A stretch of 64,000 bases of DNA from the NCBI RefSeq assembly GCF_027111295.1, contig NZ_CP114287.1, forward strand, positions 2,108,001-2,172,000. The letters run 5' to 3'. Shown here one piece after another: positions 56,727 through 64,000 of this stretch. Position numbers and translations under genes: made by a program. Each line of letters starts with the position of its first letter. Position 1 is the stretch's first letter. The notes below the pieces were generated by a model. That model did no database searches. It was not told the DNA's origin and saw only the letters and a program-made list of their open reading frames with translations. The stretch is from Flavobacterium gelatinilyticum (GTDB lineage: Bacteria; Bacteroidota; Bacteroidia; Flavobacteriales; Flavobacteriaceae).

Positions 56727-57752
56727 CTATTTATCCCACGACATTTTAAATTTGGCATCTTCCATACGGTGTCCTTTTTCTTCGTCTGAAACAGCGAAAT
56801 TGAAACCAGATCTCAGACTGTAACCTGCGTGTTCACCATTTTTGTTCAACGCAATAAAACCAACCTGAAGATATTCCATGTCTTTGTGGTTTTTGTGTTT
56901 TTTGTAAATACGTTCTGTGATTTCCTTACAGGCATCGTAAGGCGATTTTCCCTGACGCATTAATTCGACTACCATAGCACTTCCGGCAGTTCTGATTACG
57001 GCTTCGCCCAATCCTGTTGCCGCTGCAGCACCTACTTCGTTATCAAGAAAAAGACCCGCGCCGATTATTGGGGAGTCACCGACGCGGCCATGCATCTTCC
57101 AGGCAGCACCACTAGTGGTACACCCTCCCGAAAGATTTCCGTCTTTATCCAACATTAGCATGCTTATGGTATCGTGATTTTCTATATTAATAACCGGTTT
57201 GTATTTTGAATCTTCCAGCCATTTCTTCCAGTCTTTTTCAGACTCGGGAGTTAGTAAATTTTCTTCTTTAAAGCCTTCTGATAAGGCAAATTGCAAAGCG
57301 CCTTGCCCGGCTAACATAACGTGAGGCGTATTTTCAAGGACTCTTTTAGCAACCGAAATAGGGTGTTTGATTCCCTGAAGAAAACAAACAGAACCGCAGT
57401 TGCTGTTATGATCCATAATACAGGCGTCAAGCGTTACTTTTCCTTCGCGATCCGGATATCCTCCATAACCAACACTGCGGACATTCGGATCTGCTTCAGG
57501 AATTTTCATACCGGCTTCTATTGCTTCAAGAGCAGATTTTCCGGCTTGTAATTGTTTCCAGGTTTCCTGATTCGCGGGTAAGCCGTGATTCCATGTCGAA
57601 ATTACGATTGGTTTTTTAACTTTTTTTGAAGGAATTTCTAATGCTTCTCCTTTTTCATCTTCTCTGTCTTTCGCAAATCCGCTAAAGCCAACAGAACTTA
57701 CGGCTGCTGCGCCTAAAGCTGCTTTTTTGATAAAATCTCTTCTATTTGACAT
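56727..57752 (-). CDS. Glycosylasparaginase (N4-(beta-N-acetylglucosaminyl)-L-asparaginase), exported
   Basis: 341 residues. The N-terminus has a twin-arginine-type signal (SNRRDFIKKAALGAAAVSS), so export is probably in folded form. Ntn-hydrolase of the asparaginase-2 family: the nucleophile Thr195 follows Asp in NHDTISMLM, where autocleavage would make alpha and beta chains; GGCTTSGAAWKMHGRVGDSPIIGAG holds the substrate-binding region. It splits the GlcNAc-Asn bond, the last step in N-glycoprotein breakdown, which is the best single clue to the PUL's substrate. It needs a free alpha-amino Asn, so peptide trimming should come first. Confidence 0.93.
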   Translation of the reverse strand: MSNRRDFIKKAALGAAAVSSVGFSGFAKDREDEKGEALEIPSKKVKKPIVISTWNHGLPANQETWKQLQAGKSALEAIEAGMKIPEADPNVRSVGYGGYPDREGKVTLDACIMDHNSNCGSVCFLQGIKHPISVAKRVLENTPHVMLAGQGALQFALSEGFKEENLLTPESEKDWKKWLEDSKYKPVINIENHDTISMLMLDKDGNLSGGCTTSGAAWKMHGRVGDSPIIGAGLFLDNEVGAAAATGLGEAVIRTAGSAMVVELMRQGKSPYDACKEITERIYKKHKNHKDMEYLQVGFIALNKNGEHAGYSLRSGFNFAVSDEEKGHRMEDAKFKMSWDK

Positions 57753-57800
57753 GCTGCTTACTTTTTAAATGGAATTCTGAGATTATTCTTTGTCTTGAAT

Positions 57801-57929
57801 ATTTCAACACGCAGTGACATAGTTTTTGAAATGGTAAAGTGTTTAGCTTTTATCAACAAACATGACTGTGTGTGGAAATTTGCTTATTCTTTTTCAACCT
57901 ATAAAAACCTATTTTCTATGTGTTGAAAA
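57801..57929. repeat. ACACATAG/CTATGTGT inverted-repeat element, copy B
   Basis: Left ATTTCAACAC...GACATAGTTTTT, right TTTTCTATGTGTTGAAAAT. It fills the 179-base gap between glycosylasparaginase and the next gene and shares GACATAG/ACATAGTTTTT and GTGTGGAA blocks with copy C. Confidence 0.6.
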
Positions 57930-57931
57930 TA

Positions 57932-59017
57932 CTATTTTAAACTGGCTTTTGTTTCTTTGATGGTTTTTAAATTGCTTTCTGTTAAAGCATTTCCGTCAAA
58001 GAAAGAAACTCCGACAGCTCCGTTTTCTTTTGCTTCTAAAATCGCCTGCTTTAGTTCTGCGTCGTTTTTAAGGCCCGGAATATAAATTCCTGTAATGATT
58101 TTTGTCTTTTTGTCTTCTAAATCATCAACGCCTTGTTTTGTTGCATAGCCAACCCAGTCAATTTCTTCATTGTAAAAACTGTGGTAAATCATTGGATAAA
58201 CTTCGTCGATATTCCATTTATCCCAACGCTGACGTACCATGTGGTCTGACATTTCAGGATAAGGAAATACAGCTGCCGTTAATTGTTTGTTGTGTTTATG
58301 AACAATATCATAAGCATCATTAACCACGGCTTTTATGGCATTTAAACGGAAGTTTTTCCATTCCATGTCGATAGAAGTATTGTGGCTTTCTTTTGGATTT
58401 TTGTGGTGGATTTTTTCGAATGCTTTTACACATTCATCGCAGTAACAAAAGTCGAATTGAGGTAATTCTACATCCTGAACTAAGTTGTATTTAGGCAGAA
58501 GGCTGATTGGTAAAAAGATGTCCGGGAAACGAATGTAATCTAAATGTACACTTTCGATTCCTTCTACTTTTGCCAGTTCTTCAACTAAGGCCAAAACGTG
58601 TTCTCTTGATTCTTTTCTGGTTGGACATAACCATTGGTAGTAATCTACATACGGGCGGTGGTCAAAACAAGATTTTCCTTCTTTGCTTACCTGATACCAC
58701 TCCGGATGCTGTAATGCGATTGAATCGCCAGGTCTGTTCATTGCCATAATCCAGGCATGCACTTTTAGACCTTCTTTTGTAGCCAGAGGCACTAATCTTT
58801 TTAAAAGCTTTGGGTCTGTGATGGTATTAATTAATACTTCATCGATACCGCCGTCTTTGTATTTTTTGAATTCTGCTGTGTAATCTGCATCCGATTTTTT
58901 TGGGTCGGCAGTTGTCCAGACACCAAATTTAAATGCAGTAGTTTTTTCTTCTTCTTTCTTCGCACATGAAAAAATGCTTAGTGCCAGTAAAATAAGGAGT
59001 AGTTTTGGTAGTTTCAT
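57932..59017 (-). CDS. Putative GH10-like/YddW-type glycoside hydrolase, lipoprotein
   Basis: 361 residues with a lipoprotein signal (MKLPKLLLILLALSIFSC). A single (beta/alpha)8 barrel-like domain: FGVWTTADPKKS, GLKVHAWIMAMNRPGD, IESVHLDYIRFPDI, FDFCYCDECVKAFEK, NIDEVYPMIYHSFY. The HLDYIRFP and YPMIYH motifs are typical of the COG1649/YddW group of putative glycosidases. The reaction is unknown. FCYCDEC may be a metal or structural motif. It starts seven bases after the CBM9-like gene, so the two proteins are made together; a role in cutting the reducing-end part of glycans is possible but not shown. Confidence 0.75.
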   Translation of the reverse strand: MKLPKLLLILLALSIFSCAKKEEEKTTAFKFGVWTTADPKKSDADYTAEFKKYKDGGIDEVLINTITDPKLLKRLVPLATKEGLKVHAWIMAMNRPGDSIALQHPEWYQVSKEGKSCFDHRPYVDYYQWLCPTRKESREHVLALVEELAKVEGIESVHLDYIRFPDIFLPISLLPKYNLVQDVELPQFDFCYCDECVKAFEKIHHKNPKESHNTSIDMEWKNFRLNAIKAVVNDAYDIVHKHNKQLTAAVFPYPEMSDHMVRQRWDKWNIDEVYPMIYHSFYNEEIDWVGYATKQGVDDLEDKKTKIITGIYIPGLKNDAELKQAILEAKENGAVGVSFFDGNALTESNLKTIKETKASLK

Positions 59018-59023
59018 AGTGGT

Positions 59024-60091
59024 TTATTTTGATATTATTTTGCCGTCCTGCCTTATAATCAACGTTTGGTTTGAAAAAGGGCTTTTTACAGAAATATTGT
59101 ATCCGGAGGCATGATTTTCTAACACTGGTTTCAAAATTTTACCATCAACTTTGATCGGTTCTTTTGTGAGATCGGCCAATGATTTTGCCCAGCTTTTATT
59201 TTTTTGATTGTATTCTTTTTGAGCGCGGTACAAATTGTACAGTTCCCATCGCACTTTTTCGTCCTGCGGAATGGTAAAGGTATCTTTTCCTTCTTTTGTA
59301 GAAAAATAAACATAACCCCATTTTTCAGGTTCGTGCATATTGATTACGCCCATTGGCGACCAAACCCAGTTGTACTCAGGCAGAAACTTGCCGTCAGTTC
59401 CTTTTTTGCGTTCGTATTTGCCGTTTACAATAGAGTGATCCCAGTTTACTCTTGAGAAATTAACTCTCCAGAATTTATCGGCGGGAACGTTCTGATCGTA
59501 ATAAGACGTTTTGTAAGCTTCCCAGGGAAGTGCCATTTCTAAAACCCATCCCTGATCGATATCGTCAGGATTATTAAGGGTTCCGTGAATTTTTACTGCT
59601 GATTTTAAACCCGGAATATTCCAGTCGTTTAAAACCACCAGGTCTTCTCTGTAAGGCTTTGATAAAAATAGATCCCAAGCAGTGTTCAAGGCGTTTATTT
59701 CTAATTCGTAATAGTTAAAAGTATCGCTGTCGGGATCTATAAAAACTTCAAAATCGTTATTATAAAAAATAATGGTGTCGCGTTGTTTTAGATTGGCCCA
59801 AACATGGGGTTCATCAATTTTTGCTAAAATATAAAAATTGGTTTCATCCCACAGCATTTTAACTTTTGTTGCATATTTTGGCTTAACGTCGTTTTCGATA
59901 TCCTCAAAAAGGTCAGTCCATTCTGCTTTCTGCCAGGCTGGATCAGACTCATCGCCGTCAATTGTAATTGCTTTTGTAGTTTTTGTCGCTGTATAGGTTT
60001 TAGGCACAATAGTATTTTTCTTCGATTGTGAAAAAACAGCAATCGAAGAAAAAACTAAAACAATTGTTAACCATTGATTTTTTAAAAACAT
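59024..60091 (-). CDS. Carbohydrate-binding family 9-like exported protein
   Basis: 355 residues with signal peptide MFLKNQWLTIVLVFSSIAVFSQ. A CBM9-like beta-sandwich (about 35-260) shows ITIDGDESDPAWQKAEWTDLF, TKVKMLWDETNFYILAKIDEPHVWA, FYNNDFEVFIDPDSD and LEMALPWEAY, the standard landmarks. The C-terminus is a helical tail without known function. Such proteins bind glycans and accompany PUL enzymes in Bacteroidetes; no catalysis is expected. It lies between GH130 (seven-base gap) and the YddW-like gene (six-base gap). Confidence 0.85.
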   Translation of the reverse strand: MFLKNQWLTIVLVFSSIAVFSQSKKNTIVPKTYTATKTTKAITIDGDESDPAWQKAEWTDLFEDIENDVKPKYATKVKMLWDETNFYILAKIDEPHVWANLKQRDTIIFYNNDFEVFIDPDSDTFNYYELEINALNTAWDLFLSKPYREDLVVLNDWNIPGLKSAVKIHGTLNNPDDIDQGWVLEMALPWEAYKTSYYDQNVPADKFWRVNFSRVNWDHSIVNGKYERKKGTDGKFLPEYNWVWSPMGVINMHEPEKWGYVYFSTKEGKDTFTIPQDEKVRWELYNLYRAQKEYNQKNKSWAKSLADLTKEPIKVDGKILKPVLENHASGYNISVKSPFSNQTLIIRQDGKIISK

Positions 60092-60098
60092 GCTTGTA

Positions 60099-61064
60099 TT
60101 ATAAACTGTTATCTTTTGTAAACTGAATTACTTCACTTAGTTTTCCAAATGCAATAGCAACTGCTGTATCTGCTGCACCATAATAAACTGCCAGTTTATC
60201 TTCTTCTGTATCGTGTAAAGCTGCGCAAGGGAAAACTACGTTTGGCACATCTCCAACCATTTCATAAATCTCTGCAGGTCCTAATAAATAAGGCTGTGTT
60301 CTGTATTTTACTTTATCCGGTGAGTCTACATCTAAAAGTGCAGATCCCATTGCGTAACGGAAACCGTTGCAGGTATTGATAACCCCGTGGTAGATCATTA
60401 ACCAGCCTTCGTTAGTTAAAATCGGGATTGGTCCTGCTCCTACTTTTGTACACTGCCATGCGCTTTGTTCAAACGGACTTGGTTTCATTACTAATCTGTG
60501 TTCTCCCCAATATTTCATATCGGGGCTGTAGCTGATCCAGATATCTCCAAATGGTGTATGTCCGTTATCACTTGGACGGCTTAACATGGCGTATTTACCG
60601 TTTATTTTCTGCGGGAATAAAACTCCGTTTCTGTTGAATGGTAAAAAGGCATTTTCGCATTGGAAAAACTCTTTAAAATCAAAAGTATATCCAATTCCAA
60701 TTGTTGGTCCGTTATACCCGTTACACCACGTAATCCAGTAACGGTCTTCGATAAAAACCACACGTGGATCGTATTTATAAGCAGATTCAATCATTTCTGT
60801 ATTTCCGGATTTCATCTCAATTGGTTCATGGTTGATGTCCCAATTGATGCCATCTTTACTGAAACCAGCAAAAATATTCATTTGAACCGCTTTGTTATCA
60901 CATCTGAAAACACCTGCATATCCGTCGCCAAAAGGCACAACTGCACTGTTAAAAATACTGTTTGAAGACGGAATCGCATATCTGTCGATAATTGGATTCT
61001 CAGAATATCTCCACATTACATCTTTACTGTTTTCGGGTCTGTCTTGCCAAGGAATACTGCTCAT
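60099..61064 (-). CDS. GH130 glycoside phosphorylase (mannosyl-glycan phosphorylase)
   Basis: About 321 residues from [10 protein letters not shown] (ATG at 61064). The longer frame to 61151 adds a lysine-rich, unconserved stretch and is disfavoured. No signal peptide with that start, so it works in the cytoplasm. A five-bladed propeller with [51 protein letters not shown] and YHGV fits GH130. Members split beta-1,4-mannosides with phosphate; close relatives in N-glycan loci release mannose-1-phosphate from Man-beta-1,4-GlcNAc. That substrate is consistent with the other genes but is not proven. Next to the symporter gene that could import the substrate. Confidence 0.88.
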   Translation of the reverse strand: MSSIPWQDRPENSKDVMWRYSENPIIDRYAIPSSNSIFNSAVVPFGDGYAGVFRCDNKAVQMNIFAGFSKDGINWDINHEPIEMKSGNTEMIESAYKYDPRVVFIEDRYWITWCNGYNGPTIGIGYTFDFKEFFQCENAFLPFNRNGVLFPQKINGKYAMLSRPSDNGHTPFGDIWISYSPDMKYWGEHRLVMKPSPFEQSAWQCTKVGAGPIPILTNEGWLMIYHGVINTCNGFRYAMGSALLDVDSPDKVKYRTQPYLLGPAEIYEMVGDVPNVVFPCAALHDTEEDKLAVYYGAADTAVAIAFGKLSEVIQFTKDNSL

Positions 61065-61145
61065 TTTTTTTATTTTTTGTTTACTGTTTTTATTTTTAAA
61101 GCTTTGCCAAAGTTTAAAACTTTGACAAAGCGAATTCAACTTTTT

Positions 61146-61284
61146 AAACACATAGAAACATAGTTTTTAAAATTTAAAAAAAGGGCATCAGTTTAATCCA
61201 AAAGGCATTGCTATATGTGTGGAACCTGTTTCTTTTTTTTATTACTGTATTTCTAAACATAAAAACTTATGTCTCTATGTGTTT
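61146..61284. repeat. ACACATAG/CTATGTGT inverted-repeat element, copy C
   Basis: Left AAACACATAGAAACATAG, right ATGTCTCTATGTGTTT, 139 bp, non-coding, between the symporter stop and GH130. Just beyond, TTGTCATTTCGACAA (61302-61316) resembles one end of the TTGTCATTTCG family. Confidence 0.65.
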
Positions 61285-61333
61285 GTTTTTTTGCACAATC
61301 TTGTCATTTCGACAAACTGCGGTGTTATTTTAC

Positions 61334-63211
61334 TTAATCTGCTATTTTGCGAACTTTATCAAGCCACGTGAATTTTAATACTGTTGTGGTTACTAAAAAC
61401 ACGATTAATGCTGCAACTGCTTTTGGATAATCTCTGATGATGAAAAATATCGGAAGCAGAATCATACTCGACTGCCAGATAATTCCAATCGCACAGTTCA
61501 TCATATCTATCCAGAAATCATTATTTTTTTCAAAAGCCTGATCTTCGGCTTTTAATTCTTTATAAACCGGATTCCAGAATCCCCAAGGTCTTACGTTTGA
61601 GTAGAAAGATTTTAAAACTTCCATTTCTGTCGGTTTGCTTAGGTAAGTCCCTAATAAACATCCTAAAATCGAGAATCCAAATATTAACGGGAACAAGTAA
61701 ATGGCCTGAACTTGTGATAAATCGTATAAGAAAGAACCTTCGGTTAAATTTGCTTTGTTCATTCCTAAAATGAATTGTAACGAAGCGATGATTAATCCGG
61801 CAAACATTCCCCAGAAATACCCCCAGCCGTTAAAACGCCACCAGATCCATTTTAGGAAATTCGCGGCTACGTAACCTCCGTACAAAGCACTTGTAATCCA
61901 TAAAGTCAAAGAATTAATAGAATCTGCAAAGAATCCCATGAAAACGCCTAATCCCACTACAAGGAAAGACGAAATCTGGCTTACCTTAATATAATGTGCA
62001 TTTGAAGCAACTGGTTTGAAATATTTTTTATAAATATCATTTACAATATAAGCCGGACCAGCGTTTACGAATGCTGAAAATCCCGACATAAAAGCGGCCA
62101 ATAAACCGGCTAAAAGGATTCCTTTAATTCCTACCGGAATATATAAATTCACCACTTTTGGCATTAATAATTCTAAATCGGCTCCTGTTAAACCTACGTT
62201 TGCATTTAATTCAGGTGCGAGGTTCACCAATGCAATTACCACGATTCCGGTAATTAATAAATATCTTGGAATAAACAAAATCAGGTTGGTAAAACCACTC
62301 ATATATGCGGCTTCTTTTACTGATTTAGTCGAAAGAACTCTTTGTAAATCGTAACTTGGCGTTGGTCCTGCCACACTCGCAAAGAAACCTTTGAATAAAG
62401 TCATTCCAATAAAAGCGCCAAACATTTTGTAGCCTTCAGTATCAATTAAATTATTAAAGGTCTGGAATTTATCACTCCACTGGGTTTCAAACTGCCAGCC
62501 AAAGAAAACATTTTTCCATTCTTCGGTAATAACCGAATTAATCTGAATATCGGTATAATTGATAAAAGCGTAACCCGCAATTAAAACTCCGGCTACAATC
62601 ATAATTAAATACTGCACCACTTCTGTCGCTACTACAGAGAACATACCGCCTTTTACGGTATAAATTGTAGTTAAGAAAATGATTAACAAAGCATAAGAAC
62701 GCTCTGATGTTAATAATATCATATCGCCGTAGTGAAGCGTTAAATCCCACGGAAGAATAATGGTTACAAATTTCCCGATTCCTTCGAAGAAATAGGCGAT
62801 AAAACCAATTGTTGAGATAATGGCAAAAATAGCTACAATAATATGAGATGCTTTTCCGGCTTTATCGCTCCCAAATCGCGTCAGGATCCATTCAGAACCT
62901 GTCATTACTTTGGATCTTCTAATCCAGACTGCGAGGAACATCATAACGAAAATCTGGTTCCATATCGGCCACAGCCACATAAACATGAAACTTTTTACTC
63001 CGTATAAAAACAGAACCCCAATCATCCAGGAAGTTCCTGAAACATCGAACATTCCGGATCCGTTACTTAGACCCAAAAAATACCATTTGATTGTTTTTCC
63101 TCCAAGAAAATAGTCATCAAGTCCTTTTTTTGCTTTTCTTGAAATCCAGATTCCGATACTTACCGAGAGCAGAATGTATGCTACGATTATCGATACGTCA
63201 ATAATATCCAT
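61334..63211 (-). CDS. Sodium:solute symporter (SSS family)
   Basis: 625 residues with about fourteen hydrophobic segments. Starts DIIDVSIIVAYILLSVSIGIWISRKAKKG, then DYFLGGKTIKWYFLGLSNGSGMFDVSGTSWMIG, the SSS pattern, and ends with a cytoplasmic loop and a last helix pair. It carries a sugar or related solute into the cell with Na+. Its gene lies between GH92 and GH130, so Man-GlcNAc, mannose or another released N-glycan piece is the likely cargo; sialic acid is another option for this family. Longer than many sugar symporters because of the extended C-terminus. Confidence 0.9.
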   Translation of the reverse strand: MDIIDVSIIVAYILLSVSIGIWISRKAKKGLDDYFLGGKTIKWYFLGLSNGSGMFDVSGTSWMIGVLFLYGVKSFMFMWLWPIWNQIFVMMFLAVWIRRSKVMTGSEWILTRFGSDKAGKASHIIVAIFAIISTIGFIAYFFEGIGKFVTIILPWDLTLHYGDMILLTSERSYALLIIFLTTIYTVKGGMFSVVATEVVQYLIMIVAGVLIAGYAFINYTDIQINSVITEEWKNVFFGWQFETQWSDKFQTFNNLIDTEGYKMFGAFIGMTLFKGFFASVAGPTPSYDLQRVLSTKSVKEAAYMSGFTNLILFIPRYLLITGIVVIALVNLAPELNANVGLTGADLELLMPKVVNLYIPVGIKGILLAGLLAAFMSGFSAFVNAGPAYIVNDIYKKYFKPVASNAHYIKVSQISSFLVVGLGVFMGFFADSINSLTLWITSALYGGYVAANFLKWIWWRFNGWGYFWGMFAGLIIASLQFILGMNKANLTEGSFLYDLSQVQAIYLFPLIFGFSILGCLLGTYLSKPTEMEVLKSFYSNVRPWGFWNPVYKELKAEDQAFEKNNDFWIDMMNCAIGIIWQSSMILLPIFFIIRDYPKAVAALIVFLVTTTVLKFTWLDKVRKIAD

Positions 63212-63270
63212 TTAATTTTTTGTTTGTTAGGTTTGTTAGTTACGTTTTTGTTTTTGTTTGTTTTTGTGAT

Positions 63271-64000
63271 TTATTTTTTCGTCCCCCAGTTTTTATTTGG
63301 CTGCGGTCCCATTACAAAATGTAAAGTCCCTCCTTTTAAAATCTGTTGGTGCGTGATTGCTGTCTGGTTAAACTCAACTCCGTTTAATGTTACCGATTGT
63401 ATGTAATAGTTTTTATCTGAAACATTTTCGGCTTCGATTACAAACGTTTTGCCGCCTTCAAGATTGATGGTTGCTTTTTCGAAAATCGGGCTTCCAATTT
63501 CATATTCGCCTGAAGCCGGGTTCATTGGATATAATCCCATTGAACTGAAAACGTACCATGCCGACATTTGACCGCAGTCTTCGTTTCCGCTTAATCCGTT
63601 CGGTGTTGTATTGTATTGTGTGTCTAAAATATGACGAACCCAATATTGTGTTCTCCAAGGCTGTCCCGCATGATTGAACATATAGGCAATGTGGTGGCTT
63701 GGTTCGTTTCCGTGTGCGTACTGCCCGATTAATCCTGAAATATCAGCCGAAACATTGTTTCCTGTAATTTCTGAACTTTCTGTAAACAACTGCTCTAAAC
63801 GTTTGGTAAATAATTCGTTACTTCCGTGAAGTTTAATAAAATCGTTTACATCATGAGGTACAAACCAGCTGTGCTGCCAAGCATTTCCTTCGGTATAATC
63901 AGTGTGTTCTCTGTGATTTGAATGTTTGGGATCAAAGGGCTCATTCCATGATTTTCCATCTTCTGATTTTCCTCTCATAAATCCGGTTTTCGGATCAAAT
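63271..64000 (-). CDS. GH92 family alpha-mannosidase, C-terminal part (runs off the window)
   Basis: The frame is open to the right edge: upstream of the first visible ATG (63978) it reads FDPKTGFMRGK, the usual GH92 sequence, so the start lies outside. The visible 243 residues hold EGNAWQHSWFVPHDV, GLSGNEDCGQMSAWYVFSSMGLYPMNPASGEYEIGSP and the C-terminal beta part. It is distinct from the other GH92 (NEDCGQMS in place of NDDTGTMS), a difference seen between GH92 subgroups with different linkage preference. It lies 60 bases before the symporter gene. Confidence 0.92.
   Translation of the reverse strand, partial: FDPKTGFMRGKSEDGKSWNEPFDPKHSNHREHTDYTEGNAWQHSWFVPHDVNDFIKLHGSNELFTKRLEQLFTESSEITGNNVSADISGLIGQYAHGNEPSHHIAYMFNHAGQPWRTQYWVRHILDTQYNTTPNGLSGNEDCGQMSAWYVFSSMGLYPMNPASGEYEIGSPIFEKATINLEGGKTFVIEAENVSDKNYYIQSVTLNGVEFNQTAITHQQILKGGTLHFVMGPQPNKNWGTKK

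Noticed and set aside
61065..61151. N-terminal extension of the GH130 frame
   Set aside because: The 29 extra residues are lysine-rich and without GH130 similarity; the family usually starts near [10 protein letters not shown].

Overview
The window comes from a low-GC member of the Bacteroidetes, most likely a Flavobacterium or close relative. Support: a SusC/SusD polysaccharide utilisation locus (PUL), a PorP/SprF protein next to a giant adhesin with a type-B type IX secretion (T9SS) C-terminus, several matches to the Bacteroidetes promoter (TTTG, about 20 bp, TAnnTTTG), and no visible Shine-Dalgarno sites. No rRNA, tRNA or CRISPR array was seen.

Layout. 1-2027: 3' end of a class I lanthipeptide locus with a split LanB (dehydratase protein and elimination-domain protein as two genes). 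2368-5076: a coiled-coil lipoprotein and a CPA2-type cation/proton antiporter. 5137-18315: minus-strand surface cluster of a 3.4-kresidue adhesin with eighteen near-identical 97-residue repeats, a PorP/SprF protein and an OmpA/PD40 protein. 18750-23952: an AraC regulator, an S24 LexA/CI-type repressor facing a divergent consensus promoter with a putative operator in its spacer, a small membrane protein, and a large MscS-type channel.

24000-36300: an RHS polymorphic-toxin locus. A Sec-exported YD-repeat partner and a full-length RHS protein with an HExxH metallopeptidase tip are followed by a candidate lipoprotein immunity gene. Downstream lies a series of displaced cassettes: an orphan RHS tip with a PD-(D/E)XK-like signature plus an exported candidate immunity protein, a decayed RHS core plus a small membrane protein, and a decayed JAB-like tip plus an exported protein. 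A 20-bp motif recurs beside these cassettes. This array is the best candidate here for an under-described system.

36803-64000: an M28 peptidase, then a PUL whose enzymes fit sequential dismantling of glycoprotein N-glycans: beta-galactosidase (GH2), beta-hexosaminidase (GH20), alpha-fucosidase (GH29), two GH92 alpha-mannosidases, GH3, a GH130 phosphorylase, glycosylasparaginase, a BNR/sialidase-like protein, SusC/SusD, a sodium:solute symporter, a CBM9-like protein and a sugar mutarotase. No endoglycosidase, PNGase or PUL regulator is visible in the window. Small inverted-repeat elements of at least three kinds sit in the PUL's intergenic gaps. The last gene runs off the right edge.
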